Positions 13,009 to 25,348 of a stretch of DNA of 64,000 nt are shown one piece after another (the stretch's first letter is position 1; each line of letters opens with the position of its first letter). The stretch spans positions 62,001 to 126,000 of the forward strand of contig PZJY01000008.1 of the NCBI GenBank assembly GCA_031472005.1. Reading direction: 5' to 3'. Source of the DNA: Tetracladium setigerum (Eukaryota > Ascomycota > Leotiomycetes > Helotiales). The notes under the pieces are model-generated. The model was not told where the DNA came from. It searched no databases and saw only the letters and a program-made list of their open reading frames with translations. The position numbers and the translations under genes were made by a program.

Positions 13009-13120
13009 GATGATGTTTCTTGGGGCATATGTTTGCTTCAGAGATGAACTTGAACAATGAGGGACAGAAGTTATGAGTGAATGAAGATATGGAAGGGTTA
13101 TCAAGGCGGAGAGAGATGTC

Positions 13121-13128
13121 CTTTTATA
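13121..13128 (-). promoter_or_regulatory. TATA box of the NmrA-like gene
   Basis: TATAAAAG on the minus strand lies 113 bp upstream of the NmrA-like ATG at 13008. Confidence 0.5.
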
Positions 13129-13129
13129 T

Positions 13130-14199
13130 TATTTACTAGAAGGTAGATCATCTATATCTATGAGAGAAGTGGAGCACTGCTTTGCGTTCTGATGTAGCTG
13201 ACATTGAAAGACAAGTCCAGGCTTAGGATTTGGCGGGGGATTTGCATTTCGCTTGTTTCTAATTGACAATCCCCGATAATAACGCCGCTGTTTTCGACGA
13301 CTGGCAACGTAAGGTGTTGCTTACGTACCAGGCATTTAGGAGGGGATATCCCACTCGGATAGTAGTTTCGGTACGGAGTGGGCCCACTGGACGCGACACA
13401 CGGGTGTTTATTTCTCTCCGGTTTATGCGCCAAGGAACAGATTAGCAAATAGGCAGTCATTCGGGTCTCATCAGGACCCGAGAGAAGAATTGAACTCAAA
13501 ATCTTAATCTAACAAGCTCTCGCTTATGCTCCCTTGAACCAGTAGTTGGTTGAGTTGTTAAGGCTCGGAGGCTTAAGCGCACCCGACGTGTTCGCCGCAC
13601 TTGACACTTACTGCCACTGCCTAATGCAACGGACACCCGCATAGGACCGATTGGCTTAAAAAGGCCTACGGAAGCATATCACTAATTTTATCGCTCTTAA
13701 TTGCACCTCTTCGCGAAAATATTTCTCCTATTATGTAGAACTACCGCCCGCCCCGCAATTCCGCAGCACTAGCCCGACCAATTAAAGATGTTGGTGACTG
13801 AGAAATGGAAATGGAACACGGTATAATTTCCAATGCACTTAGCGTTACTCGCGTCTCGCGACTCGGTGCAAAGACTTGCGAGGTGTAGAGAAATACAGTA
13901 TACAGTCCTGACAAGTATATTCCCATTCATTTATATTATTCCATGGGATCGTCACACGTCTTCTGCTTAGTCGTCAGGGTCGCCTCCTCATTTCGGACAC
14001 ATTACAAAAAGCTAAAAGCACGAACTGCTCGGAACTTCAATCTAGACGAAAATTTTAAGTACGTCACCCATATCCACCGCTTTAGCTCGCTATACGGCAC
14101 GTGTATCTCGCTTTCAATAAATAGTCGAACTCCTCGCACATTCGCTCCAGGAGTTGTCACCCAAGGTTGCAACAAACGCAATTAACGAAATCTGACACA
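13130..14199. other. Divergent intergenic region between NmrA-like and SDR genes
   Basis: About 1.1 kb separates the two divergent starts. I see no coding sequence. A weak tRNA-like T-loop (GTTCAATT on the minus strand near 13485) does not fold into a full cloverleaf. Confidence 0.5.
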
Positions 14200-15043
14200 A
14201 TGGCATCAAAAAGAATAATTCTCATTACTGGTTAGTAAGCTCGTCTCCCAAGTCGGAGTACAAAACCCTGTCTTTTCCTTTCGTGTGATTTTGTGCCTGG
14301 ACATATGCCTAACCTATTACAGGAGCCAACACAGGCATTGGCTTTGACACCGCCTACGCGCTTGCTAACGCAAGTTCCAACAACCACATCATTCTCTCCG
14401 CGCGTAGCATTGAAAATGGCAGCAAAGCCCTTGCCCAAATTGAAGCGCGCAGACCGGCAGGGACGATCAGCTTCCTCGAGCTCGACATCACAAACGACAA
14501 CTCGATTGCAGCCGCTGTGACCAAGATCACTGCTGACTTTGGTGTGCTCGATGTTCTCGTCAACAATGCCGGGGTCATTTCTCAAATAGGCGATCGCCGT
14601 ACCGCTTACATCACGACGCTTCATACAAACTCCATCAGTCCCTTTCTCTTGACTGAAGCAATGGTACCGCTTCTCCAGATGTCGAAAGATCCTCGGATTA
14701 TCAACGTGAGTTCATGCTTGGGCTCGGTTTCTGAGCGGCCACGACCCGATTTCCAGTTCTATGGCGTTACGGAGGAGGGATATCGAATGTCGAAAGCGGC
14801 GCTGAACATGGCAACTGTGTGTATGTCTGTGAATTACAAGAGCTGGGGGCGAAGGTCTGGGCTTTCTGTCCAGGTTATGTTGTCACAGACTTGACCGGGG
14901 AGGAGGACAGACAAAATAGGATCAACCAGGGAGCTGAAAGTTCGGAGACTAGTGCTGCCGGGATAGTCGAAATTGTGGAAGGAAAAAGGGATAGCGAACC
15001 TGATGTTCTTTTGGCAAGATATGGCAAGAGCTGGAATTGGTAA
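14200..15043 (+). CDS. Short-chain dehydrogenase/reductase with one apparent frameshift
   Basis: Exon 1 is 14200-14230. A 92-bp intron (14231-14322, GTTAGT, branch CTAAC, ACAG) leads into an exon that ends at the TAA at 15041-15043. The classical SDR features are the cofactor motif TGANTGIG, VNNAG, a catalytic Ser in NVSS and YRMSK as the YxxxK pair. The cofactor is NAD(P) and the substrate is unknown. At about 14811-14824, after KAALNMATV, the frame switches by one base: the rest (CELQELGAKVWAFCPGYVV onward) is in another frame and fits the SDR C-terminal end. No intron is possible in the few bases available. A single missing base restores about 250 aa. It is either a pseudogene or a base-calling indel in GTGTGT. 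Confidence 0.8.
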
Positions 15044-16354
15044 GCGTGTGACAGCGATCGATATAGCTAGGGAGCGAAATAGAGGGTTATAGGTATTAAA
15101 GAAAACTATAAGCAGCTATAGGGTCATATTTATTTATTGCAGCGGTGTGAAGTCGAGATTGACCAGGCTATAGAGAAGAGGTGATGATGGCAGATCAAAC
15201 TCATTATCCTGCGCCAGTAAAAGGATGTTTTCCTTACATGTATTCCATCATTTTCTGCGGATACAACTTGGTCTAACAGCAGAGTGGTGGAAAGTACTAC
15301 GGTTTAGAAACGTGATTTGTAAGTTTGAATGCAGTTAGTCTTGGCGAATATTCTATGCAGAGGGGATGAGATAACGATGACTTCTTCGTCGCAAGGAAAT
15401 GCGAAATGCAAAATTTTAAATTACCAATTAGTAGGTAAGGTACATTAGGTAGGTAGACAGGGTGTGCCACATAGAGTCACAATACGACTATGTGGTCCGT
15501 TCTTTGTGACACCGATCAAAATACATTAAAATAGAACGGCGACTATTTATAACCTCAGAAAAGGTGCAGATGGGATGGCCTGACCCACGAAACTCATCAT
15601 TCTTGGTTATCCTCAGCTCGAGTCCACCGATCCATATCCCTATCACATAGCATCCTAATCTTTACAATTCAAAATTCTAGCAATATGAAGTCTATCTCGC
15701 CTTAAATTGAAATATAACTTCAATGAATGAGACAAGATCCGCCCACATTCATCTGAGGCAGGTAAATATAACTTATATTTACTCATAGCCAGATATCCCA
15801 ATTCTGAACATATATGAAGTGTAGCAGGCGGTTGCGTGAGTATACAATAGATGCTTTTAAGGCTAGCTCTTCTCTTCTTGGACAATTGCGTAACCACATT
15901 AAAACTTACCCTTTAATCGTGATCGTAGTTACATATAGGAGTAGCTAAAAGTATAGGATATATCAAAGAGCTAATAAGCTATTATTGATCAGATTATTTT
16001 AAAGATTCTTTTCGATGTTTTATTATTGTTTCTTTAGTTACGTGCTCTGGGTTTTGCCCCCTTTCACACCATCCTTCATTCTTCTGGACCACCTGGAGAT
16101 CGTAAGAAAATCTGTTGAGTGGAGTATTAACAATCGTACTCAAAACATAAAAGTTTATTCTAGATAGTCTCTACTCACTCGTTTCTGTCCATAGGATCCC
16201 CTTCTTTCTCATCATAAAAACTCCCAATAGAGTATCTACTGAGAGATATTCCGACTTTGTGTGTATTCAGTAACTTTGACCGAGGGGTAGCTGCGACTTG
16301 CACTCCCTCCAGCGTCCAAGTCGTTACTGGACTCAACTTTCCACTTAAAATCAC
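15044..16354. other. Intergenic, no gene seen
   Basis: This is the convergent 3' region between the SDR and the glycine-rich protein gene. It is AT-rich from about 15890 to 16040, with no protein-like frame. Confidence 0.5.
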
Positions 16355-19300
16355 TCAAGCGCTAACCAACACTGGTTCAATCTCCACCTCAACCTGCTTC
16401 ACAAGTATCTGCCTAACATGCATACTTCTAGACTCCTCAATGCCAAGTCGCGTTTGAAACGCCTCATAAGTATTCCTCATATCCACATATTCTGCATCAG
16501 TAAAGAACCTGGTTCGATTAACTTTAAACAACGCAACACCGATATCCAGAAATGGCGGTCCTCGATCTGATGAGAACGCCATTGTCTCACTGATTTGTGC
16601 AAAACATGCTTGTATAGCGGTTGGAGCACCCCCGTCTTTCTTGGGCACTTTCTGCACCTTCTTTCCTGCTTTCTTCAAGGGTTTGATTTGGGCTTTTACA
16701 GTCTTGCTCAAGGATGCGGCGTTCCCTGCCCCAAAGTGCGAGCTGAGGGAGTTGCTTAGCAGGGCTTCGAGGTGTTTGAATAGCAGTTTCTTGCGACGCT
16801 GGGCTTTTCCAAGAAACCACTTGGGCGACGTGGCGAGCTGAATTTGGGCCATCATTGAAGAGAACCAGGTCAGGTTTCCCAGGGCTTCAGTGAAGGATTC
16901 GGGGTTTGGAGGTTGCAGGTTCAGATCTTCAGGTGAGAGACTGAAGAACTTTGAGATTCGGGGGATGCGGCTGGAGAGGGGGATTTTGCTCAACGGGTCA
17001 GACCAACGGGGGCCGCGTTGGCTGAAATAACACGTTTCTTGGATGAGGTCGTATTGGACGGAGCTGTATATCGCTTGCCCGATCTGGTGAAGTTTATGTT
17101 AGTTTTCTTTCAGTTTGTGGAAAGGCGGGTGACTTATTTTCTGTGACTCTTGTATGACTTCAAGTAAACTGGGATCTGGGACAGGGATTTCATCTCGCCA
17201 TTCTGCCGGCCGGAGAAACCCTGGTGGAGGGCTTTCTCCTGACGCAAGAATGGAGGCAAGCTCCCAAAATAATCGAGCGCGGCGTTCAAAAGGCAGTGAT
17301 GCGATAATCAGATATTGGAATCTGGCTTCCAATGAATTTTTGTGAATATTGCACGATATTGGCGAAGCGAGAATGCCCGCGGAAAGGGGAAGTCCTTCGT
17401 GTATCATCATTACCAGCGGCGGCTTCTTGGAGCCATCCAGAGGCACCGCCCTGCACATGAAATTCCGGAGAGGATATCTGAGCGCCAGCATTTTGGCCAG
17501 CTTCTTGCCTCTCGATTGGAGGGTGCCCTGATCTTTTCTCAGAAAACGTTTCTGGATCAGAACAGAATGCGTTCTAAAGGCCCCGAGAGTTCCATTCGTA
17601 TTCTCAGACTGTTTCTGTTCTAGAGTCTCGATGAAGGGTTTGACGGCTAGGCCGTGAAGAGAGCCGTCGTTTCCTGTTTCGTCGTGAGGGAGCAATGGAG
17701 TCTCTAACATCTGGCTCCAGGCGTGGCTCAGTTTGTCAGGATCTTCAAGACCGAGGAACAAGCACATTGTGCCATTGCTTAGTAAATTTGACATTATGAT
17801 TGGGTCCATAAAGTCAATTATCAAGCGACCCGGCGTCCCAAAGAAGGTGAATAGATTGCCAAGGACAATAATAGTCTTCTCCGAGTAGGACTGGAGCACG
17901 TTGGCCCCAGAAGGTTGACTCAAAGTTCCGTGGAGGCTGATGTTGTAAATGTCCAATTCCAGCAACAGAATCTGTTCCACAAACAGCGAGAGCTGGCGGA
18001 CAAAGGCGCCTGGAACACCAGCATTCACGATCAGGAGGTACGAAGACTTGTGGTTGTATTTGTATTTTGGTGAAACCTGGATTTGTAGGCTAGAAGTCGA
18101 AACTGGGTGTAGTATTACCCCAAGGGTTGACGGCAGATCGAGTGGACTAAACGCAGAGCCGGGAGGAGATAACATGAGCTGGAGCTGAATGTGACCTTCG
18201 GTAAATGGCTTGGTCCTCTCAGATACGTTGAATTCTTGATGGAATATAACCTTTTGCGAGGGGCCAATGACTTCAAGGTTCCTCAAAATTTCACCACATA
18301 TTTCGTAGTTTTTAAATTCGAAGAACGATTTTTCCGTGCATAGTCGAGTAGCGCATGCACGTCCAAGCTGTGAGTTGATTCCATAGGATCGGGTAGAAAT
18401 ATTTAGCACCTATGTAAAGTCACTCCACGGCCTCTGTTGGAAGAGATAAAGTATGCTTACCGTCCATTGAATTGTAAAACACTCACCCGAAGCAACAGCT
18501 TCAACATATACCGTATCAATGAGTTGAAGCGGGTACTGCACTATGAATGGGCATCTAGCTTGACAGCTTGAAAGTCGACGGTTGAGCAGTGGCATGGTGC
18601 TGAGGAGTTGAATTTCTTCGTTGACACGCAAACCTTGTGGACTCCGTGGGCCACCTCCTTCTGGCTTGATAAGACCGATGATAATTCCGTTAATCTTCAC
18701 AGCTGAGAACCCCTTGATTGAATTGATGTAGACGGCCTCTTGTTCCACCTTGGGGTCCACCCAAGCGCTAGGCAATATAGAAAGAGGTATGCATCGGCCA
18801 GTTGGCGAAGGCATCTCACCTAAAGACATATCAGCCGCCTTGCGCAGTGAATGGCGAGTTTAAATTACCGTAGTTCTTGACTACAATATCTTGTATCATG
18901 ATGTGCTCTCCAGGTTCAAAGATACCATCTTGATTCTCGTCTTTCAAAGTCCAGCTTTCTATCCGGAGATCAAAAAGGGATTTATACGTCGACTTAGTTC
19001 CATTATCCCACTGGACGATAAACCTAATAGAGCCGTTTCTCCCCGAGGCGCCATCTTGCAAGAATGTTGACGCAGAAGCACCATCTCGCCCATTTCTGCC
19101 ACTACGCCCGGGGTCTTTACTATAAGTGTAGTAATCGAAAGCATAAGTGCCATTGTCCACTTCTACAGTCCTATGATTCGCATGAGGATTCAAGGCTTTT
19201 AGTTTGAATGTGCAGACTCACCACGAATATCCATCGCCTCCGCGACCACCACGGCCACCAGATCCTGGAACACCATGGACACCTCGGGCTCCGCCATTAC

Positions 19301-19936
19301 CACCTCGACATGCCCACTCAACCGCCATTAGTAAAGTCATATCGGCCTCTCGGACGGTGATCTCGATGTTTCCACCATTGCCACCGTGTCCGCCATCTGT
19401 ACCGTAGCCAGCACTGCTATTTGTCAACTTGCTCTTCGAGTAATTGAAAGATTCAGGTACATACTTGCCCCCATTGCCCCCATGTCCACCGTTCTATCAA
19501 AAGAGTGATCAGTAAGGATGCTTTAATCGCGGAGTATGATTGTAGATGAGAGATGAATGCTAACTCCACCGTGGTTGTATCGGTCGCCATTCGTCCCTGG
19601 CTTACCATCCCCACCGCTTGTACCGCCTTCACCCCATCCACCATCGCCGCCATTTCCCCCACAGGCGCTAACAAAGAGGTTTTTGCCTTGGGGGACTTCT
19701 GTTTTGTAGCCTGCCCAGTTGGAGTATCCATGAACATTGAAATACCCAGGCTTCGTGGACCGAGAAAGCGTCAAGCTGATATTTCCACCAGCCCCTCCGT
19801 GGGATGGCGCCGTTGCATTGGAGCCACTGCTGCCCGATTGCCCAGTCCAGGCTGAGCAGCCGTGTTGAGTCTTGAGTTTTGAGCCATGATAGCCATTTTC
19901 GCCATCAGAACTTACTATCACACGTGGGTAACTCAT
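16355..19936 (-). CDS. Large glycine-rich collagen-like protein, six exons, with an altered splice donor
   Basis: The exons are 19936-19565, 19493-19222, 19170-18869, 18819-18461, 18409-17138 and 17083-16355, for about 1101 aa. The first 230 residues contain blocks of GxxGxxG (GGNGGDGGWGEGG, GGHGGNGGN, GGRGGRGGDG) like collagen-type loops, separated by beta-like segments. The rest is a globular alpha/beta region with no motif I recognise. I recall fungal proteins of this layout carrying a DUF7932 region, but that is memory and unverified. No signal peptide follows the chosen start MSYPRVIVSS; an in-frame ATG at 20008 would add a hydrophobic stretch. Four introns are canonical (49-72 bp). The fifth begins ATAAGT instead of GTAAGT at 17137 but has a perfect CTAAC branch and ACCAG end. 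A weaker alternative uses GTCACC four bases on with another acceptor. Confidence 0.8.
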
Positions 19937-20019
19937 CCTACGCTTCGGAATCAAAATAGCAAAAGCGAGCGACAAGGCATTTATTTTAATGCAGTTCAAG
20001 AAGTCCACGCGCTTTCACA

Positions 20020-20760
20020 AAGGCATACATAAAAGAATGGAAGAAGTTTAACTCGAGCTATTTAACTCGAGCTAGTAAGTCGGGCGGGATGAGCCTAAAG
20101 ATAGCGGGTTAAGATGCAGGGGTGGTCAGGTGCGTGCCGAGATGTCAGAACCGGTGTCACATTTCACCGTTCTAAACTCTAATTTACATGCAAGGGGTGG
20201 TGGATAATTCAAGTTAAATTAGCTCAAGCAATGTTATTTAGCCTATTCTCTCCAACCCGCGCCTTTTCGTGCAGATTCTATCAAGAGTAAGCCTAGAGAT
20301 TGAAGATTTTGAACCCGAATTCTTCAACAACCTCTGGAGCCAAGACAGAACTTCACGTAGTCTTCGAATTTAACGAAGAGTATAGTACGAGTCTCTTTTC
20401 ATGATTTTATGAAGAGTTCCTGATCTCTCGGCCTAGAATAGCCATATTTCGCGAGAAAGACGGCCTGGCTTTCCTCTTTTCGTCCGTGCATTCTCCGTGC
20501 GGTACGCTAAACAAACGAGTCTAGCCTTACTTAATAACTTTGAAGATCAGAGAAAATCCATGTAACGGGTTGCACCCTCGCGAAAATACTCGCAGAGATT
20601 CCTCGTCACACTCACTGAATAGGCTCATTGCACGCCATCACCACCATGGCGGGCTCCAATACTCCCAACAACGCACGCTCATTTCGGTGGTATGTCACGC
20701 CATCGCTACGAACCTAACTTTGACAGTTGCCGAAGTGATCTTGACTTTACAGTTTAGAAA
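20020..20760. other. Intergenic, short direct repeat
   Basis: This is the upstream region of the glycine-rich protein gene. A direct repeat of TTTAACTCGAGCT occurs at about 20047 and 20060. No convincing gene was found. Confidence 0.4.
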
Positions 20761-21027
20761 ATGGAAGCCCGATCTGAAACAAATTTCTCTAGTACAGCAA
20801 CTGTAACAGGAGCTACAAGGCTTCCAGGAACAAGGACTATCAATCCCGAAGAAGACCAGCTTGATAATGCAGAACCAGGTGCGTTCTTAAGCGTCGATAC
20901 TGCATTAAAATATGATCGGATCGCGCCAGATAACTTTCGGCTTTCGGCCGTCATGGGCTTTGGTTTTCTTTGTATATCTTTGAAGGAGATAATGATGCAA
21001 GAAGATATTCTTAGCCTATTGAATTGA
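20761..21027 (+). CDS. Possible small protein of 88 aa, unrecognised
   Basis: An ATG in good fungal context (AAAATGGAA) opens an 88-codon frame. It has a polar N-terminal half (TINPEEDQLDNAEPG) and a more hydrophobic end (FRLSAVMGFGFLCISL). I recognise no domain, and a 5' exon could not be joined in phase. It may be real or chance. Confidence 0.3.
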   Translation: MEARSETNFSSTATVTGATRLPGTRTINPEEDQLDNAEPGAFLSVDTALKYDRIAPDNFRLSAVMGFGFLCISLKEIMMQEDILSLLN

Positions 21028-21398
21028 CTGCCCTCTGATGTGTCACTCTATGTTCTTTTAGATCCCTGGCATTATACTTAAATAAACGCCAAGAATTACC
21101 CATCAAATCTTATATTACTGCCCTCTATTCCTTTTTATTTCAAGGAGAGAAGAGTAGTCTTCCGTACAAAGAGATCTTATCAAGAGAGTAACACACACGA
21201 GTGAGGTACTTAAGCTTCGTGGTGTCACGTGCGAATGCCTGACAGTGAGTGCTACAGTGTGGCTATTTCTGGCCACTACAGAATACCCTGTAGCGGCGGA
21301 GCGGTGGGGCAAGATGACCCTTGGCAGGGCTGAAAACGTATTGCTGGATTTCCAATTCGCCTCCTCGCTTTCATAAGCAGCATCTTCACGACTCCATT

Positions 21399-21407
21399 GC
21401 ATATATA
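21399..21407 (+). promoter_or_regulatory. TATA box of the PPxY-motif gene
   Basis: CATATATAGG lies about 95 bp before the ATG at 21499 and is followed by a pyrimidine-rich tract. Confidence 0.45.
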
Positions 21408-21498
21408 GGTATTCATCTGACGTTCTGCAATACTTTGCGTCACCACTCCTTCAACCACCGTCAATCTTGCGAATCTGCAGCGACTCGTAACTCTAAAC

Positions 21499-22083
21499 AT
21501 GTCAACAGATCCAACATCAGAAGCATCAGCAACTCCTCCTTCTTCTGAATCGGCCTATCAGAATCTCCGTCACCTCATCCCTTCTCTCGCCGGAGAACTC
21601 AACTCTTTGCGTACATCACTTCGTGAACACAATTTGTGGCTTCTCCGTTACGGTCATACAGCGACGGCCGACACTCCCGCGAGCTCAGCAGCTGCTGTAA
21701 ATCCTACAGAAATACAGCTCCCTACCTATACTCCTTCCGACGTTCCTCCGTACCACGAAAGTCTCCCCTCCGTGCAGTCCTCGACCCGCGATGATGTCGA
21801 ACAGCGACGTAACCAGCTCATAGAGTGGCTACGGGAGGGCGAAGATGTCTTGAGAGAGTATAGCGCAAGATTCACTCAGCTCGGACAAGAGTTACAAATG
21901 CCTTATGAGGATGTGCTGGGTACGTGGACAGAGGGCAACCCCGATAATATGCTGCCAGGTTACACTCAGGCAGAGGAGAGTGAAGAGTTGATGGTTGGGG
22001 GAGTTGGAGAGGTTCCGCCTCCATATATCAGGGGCCAGATCATTCACGGAAAGGGCAGAGTGGATAAATCACGTTTCCGATAG
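21499..22083 (+). CDS. Small intronless protein with PPxY motifs, unknown function
   Basis: The 194-aa frame opens in TAAACATGTC context, with a TATA box about 95 bp upstream. The N-terminus is Ser/Thr/Pro-rich. Residues 22-50 and about 95-130 are predicted helices (LREHNLWLLRYG; QRRNQLIEWLREGEDVLREY). Two Pro-Tyr motifs are present: VPPYHESLP near residue 77 and VPPPYIRG near 173; the second is a perfect PPxY. PPxY binds WW domains of Nedd4/Rsp5-type ubiquitin ligases, so the protein could be a ligase adaptor or substrate. That role is inferred from the motif alone. There is no membrane segment or signal peptide. Confidence 0.72.
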   Translation: MSTDPTSEASATPPSSESAYQNLRHLIPSLAGELNSLRTSLREHNLWLLRYGHTATADTPASSAAAVNPTEIQLPTYTPSDVPPYHESLPSVQSSTRDDVEQRRNQLIEWLREGEDVLREYSARFTQLGQELQMPYEDVLGTWTEGNPDNMLPGYTQAEESEELMVGGVGEVPPPYIRGQIIHGKGRVDKSRFR

Positions 22084-23562
22084 TATTTGATATATACGAC
22101 TGGCGGGCGTGTCAACGACGGCTAGTGCAAGAATTCCATCGAGTCTTCAAATACTCCCTATACCTACAAATTGCTCAACCCGTCCGCTCCCAAGAGGTTG
22201 CTGTGCTTGCGCCTACAGATTGAGGGTGAGGGAGTCGTCTCGGTGGATAGTAATGTGAGGAGGATATGGAATATGTTGCATGACGTCCGATATCTTCCCG
22301 CTCGTCCACCTAATGCTTCTGAGGTGCATCGAACTGTCTTTTCTTGACACTCCAGGACCAAGGATCAAATCTTCGCCGTCGATCGGACCATGTGGCAGCT
22401 GTAGCAGGTTCACGTCTCGATACGTTCCAATGCCTCGATCTCGTTGACCAGTGTTTCTGGATAATTTTTAGTAGGCTTGAGAGGTGGCAGGAAGTCTTAT
22501 AACCTTTCTTCCTGTCTCTCCACATTCCACAGAAACTACGAAGTCGTATGCGCAGCACGTGTTTAGATTTCAGACTCTGCTCTAGGCTCGCAGAAGTTCA
22601 CCCGTCCATGTGACTCGTCTTCGGCCCTGTTCGTTGGCATGTTATGCCATCGTCGCATCGACAAAGATGAATCAACGGTGCCTGAGCATGTACGCATGGG
22701 CATTCAAATATAGCTAGTAGTTTCATTGCTCTAGTGCTTACGGATTCGTGACAGGTTTGCGTTTTCAGCATTAGACAAGATGTAAATCGTCAATTTTCCT
22801 CCAAGCTCAAGTATTGCCTCATAATTGCTTAACATTTCCAGCTCCTCCTTCAAAGGAACAGTATCTTGTGTACCACGATCCTCCACCAGCGAAAGCTCAC
22901 TTACCGACGACTTGTATGCAGTATTTTAACTGGACTCTTGGTTTCGCATCATCATAGATGGGCAGGCGTGGCAGGACGTACAAGGAGTCGCCCTAGCGCT
23001 ATTTTACACTCGCGAAGGACTGGGGTACTTTGACGCCCTGATGATGGTACCATTCCTCAAATTCTGTGTAATCTAGGTAGTTCTCGTGCTATTATGCTAT
23101 TGTTGTAAAAGTAATCAAAGATTGCTCTCTTGAAACTTCTCAAGGCGACAGGCGCTTTTGTCTCTAGGACAATACAAAGACTAAGAGACTAAAACAAAAA
23201 TTCTTTTGGGAAAATACAATCTAGGGAAGATTACAAAGTACTTGATATAAATCTCGAGTTATCTGAGCACTGTTGTTGTAAATATGAATACTATAGAAAG
23301 CGAAGATAGTCATTGAATATGTAGACTTTCAACATGTTTCAATATCTCCACGATCCTGTGGAACGGTAGGCATTCATAGAGTCGGTCGGCGAAGATATAG
23401 AGGGTTAAATTCTAATTATAGATATCAATTAACCACAAGTTCAAGAGGTTATTATTAGTCTTTTCTAAAGCGGCCTTTAAGTCTTTGGTCAAAACAAATG
23501 GTTCTATGCTCCGTGCCTCTATGCGCCAAAATCCCACCAACCCGCTGCCTTCGAAATCTGAT
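22084..23562. other. Intergenic, no gene seen
   Basis: About 1.5 kb lies between convergent genes. Short frames here have no recognisable features. The stretch at 22560-23100 has mixed composition and 23100-23450 is AT-rich. Confidence 0.45.
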
Positions 23563-25348
23563 TCAAGCCAGAGCCAAGAACGCAAGCAACACATCGTAGG
23601 TCGCTTCCAACAGGTTCAATTCCCCCTCCGTATATGCAGTACCATTAAATCTAGCCGGAGACACGATATTCTCTCCCGCGCCAGCTGGGAAGATCTCCTG
23701 ATCAATGTTGTGATACATTTTATCCTTGGGTAGAGCTCCAGAGCTGAAAAAGTCCAGCATTGTTTGGGCGAGCGAGAGTGAGGCCATGGAGACAGAGGTA
23801 TGACCGGATCCGCCTCGAATTGCAATCTTTGAAGAATTTGGAAGCAGGTTCCTTAGCGCCATGGCCGAGACAAGTGGAGTTACTGGATCGTGATTTGGAT
23901 TCACGATAAGTATGGTTGTGTTTGATTTCGACAATTTCGCATCAACTTCGCTCATAGCTCTGACGCCGGCATTTACAATCTGCGGGCGAGTGTCGGGGAA
24001 GTTTCGACAGAAGCTGATGGGTGTGAGACCGGCGGATAGCAATGGCGTGTTTTCTGAGACCGAGATGCTTTTCGCCAGACTGATTACATTGTCCAAGGTA
24101 ATGCTGCTTGACGCGGCGTTGTCGATGCAAGTAAGTGGATACTCGCTCAGCGTACCGACACCCGCTCCGTCGGGATCTGTGGGATAACTCGTCGCTTGGC
24201 TTTGGAGAAGCTCAATGAGTAGCGTTGCATTCCGTGATTCCAGACCTTGGAGAATGTTGGCGACCTTTGCCCAAGTGACAGGCACTCGCATAAATGACCA
24301 CAGAACAACGTTAAAGATGTCAAGACTGATAGATAGGCCATTTTGTTGTATCGGTTGCAAGAACAAGCTCTCAAACAGATTGTTGATTCTTTCTGTGAGA
24401 TTTGCGGTGACTCCGGATGGCGGCGTTGAAAGAGGGCAGTTCTCGGGTTTGCGGTGCAGAAATTGATTAAATCGTCCAAAGCAGCTCTCGCTGATTTCTG
24501 GTCGTTGGGTAGCTGATGCGCGTATGTCATCGCATTGGCTCTCGGATTGACAACTCCATCAGCCACAACTCTCCCGACTCGGGTTGGAAAGGCCTGGATA
24601 TATTCGGTCAGGTATATCGTTCCATATGAAAATCCCCAATAGTTCAATTTTGCTTTGTTCCCGTCGAGAGCATCGACTATTGCTGCCATATCACGTGCAA
24701 CATACGCAGCCGACGAAGTGTATAAAGCAGGAGAATTTTGAGCAACACAGGCTTCGGCTAGCTTTGCAACGGATGTGTCGAAGTCTGAAATTGCAGTTCT
24801 AACTTCGGGTTCGTAACTTGAGTTGTAGAACATTCCAAGCCAGAGATTTGGGCCGCCGGGAAGTGCGTTTGAAAAGTTGTACTCCGTGCCTGCTGAAGGG
24901 AAACATTCCAAAACAGGACTTGTTCGTGCCACCCCTCGAGGTCCCATCCGATAATATCATACAAACCCCCCGTTAAGGTCGAGATTGCTTGACCAGCTCC
25001 TGCTTGAACGAAAGAGACACCTGATGCACCTGGTCCACCTGGATTGACGAGGAGGGAGCCGAGGCGCTGGCTACTGTCCACCGTTGCGTTGTAGCGAACG
25101 AGTGCGATGCTGGCAGATGCTGATCCTGTTTGATTGGGCCCGTATTCCAAGGGCACATTTAATGTTGAGCAGTCGAGATTAGTTCCGCATGATGACCAAG
25201 AAAGACCTTTAGTACTGACGACAAAGCCTCCAAGGAAAAGGATGGAAAAGAGGGGTTGAATTTGGCCATTTTGCCCACTTGCAGCTATGGAAGGAAAACA
25301 TGAAAGTCTGACTGGGACTTTGTACCTTATATTGAGAAGTTTGCACAC
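23563..25348 (-). CDS. Alpha/beta hydrolase with TAP-like C-terminal domain, two apparent frameshifts
   Basis: Three consecutive minus-strand frames (25348-24940, 24940-24440 and 24440-23563) encode one colinear hydrolase of about 595 aa. The N-terminus is hydrophobic (FSILFLGGFVV), consistent with secretion. The oxyanion motif VNPGGPGASG, the nucleophile elbow WGFSYGT, the acidic residue in NPNHDPVTPL and the histidine in GSGHTSVS give a full Ser-Asp-His triad in the order of tripeptidyl-aminopeptidase-like enzymes. These enzymes usually cleave short peptides or esters outside the cell. Two single-base gaps break it: at 24940-24941 (CC where CCC gives DPRGVARTSP) and at 24440-24441 (AA where AAA gives PRNCPLSTPP). 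No introns fit there. Both gaps are in homopolymers, so sequencing error is as likely as decay. The exact start is uncertain. Confidence 0.8.

Noticed and set aside
13455..13560. Possible tRNA on the minus strand (GTTCAATTC T-loop-like motif)
   Set aside because: Only three of five T-stem pairs form and no acceptor or anticodon stem could be found.
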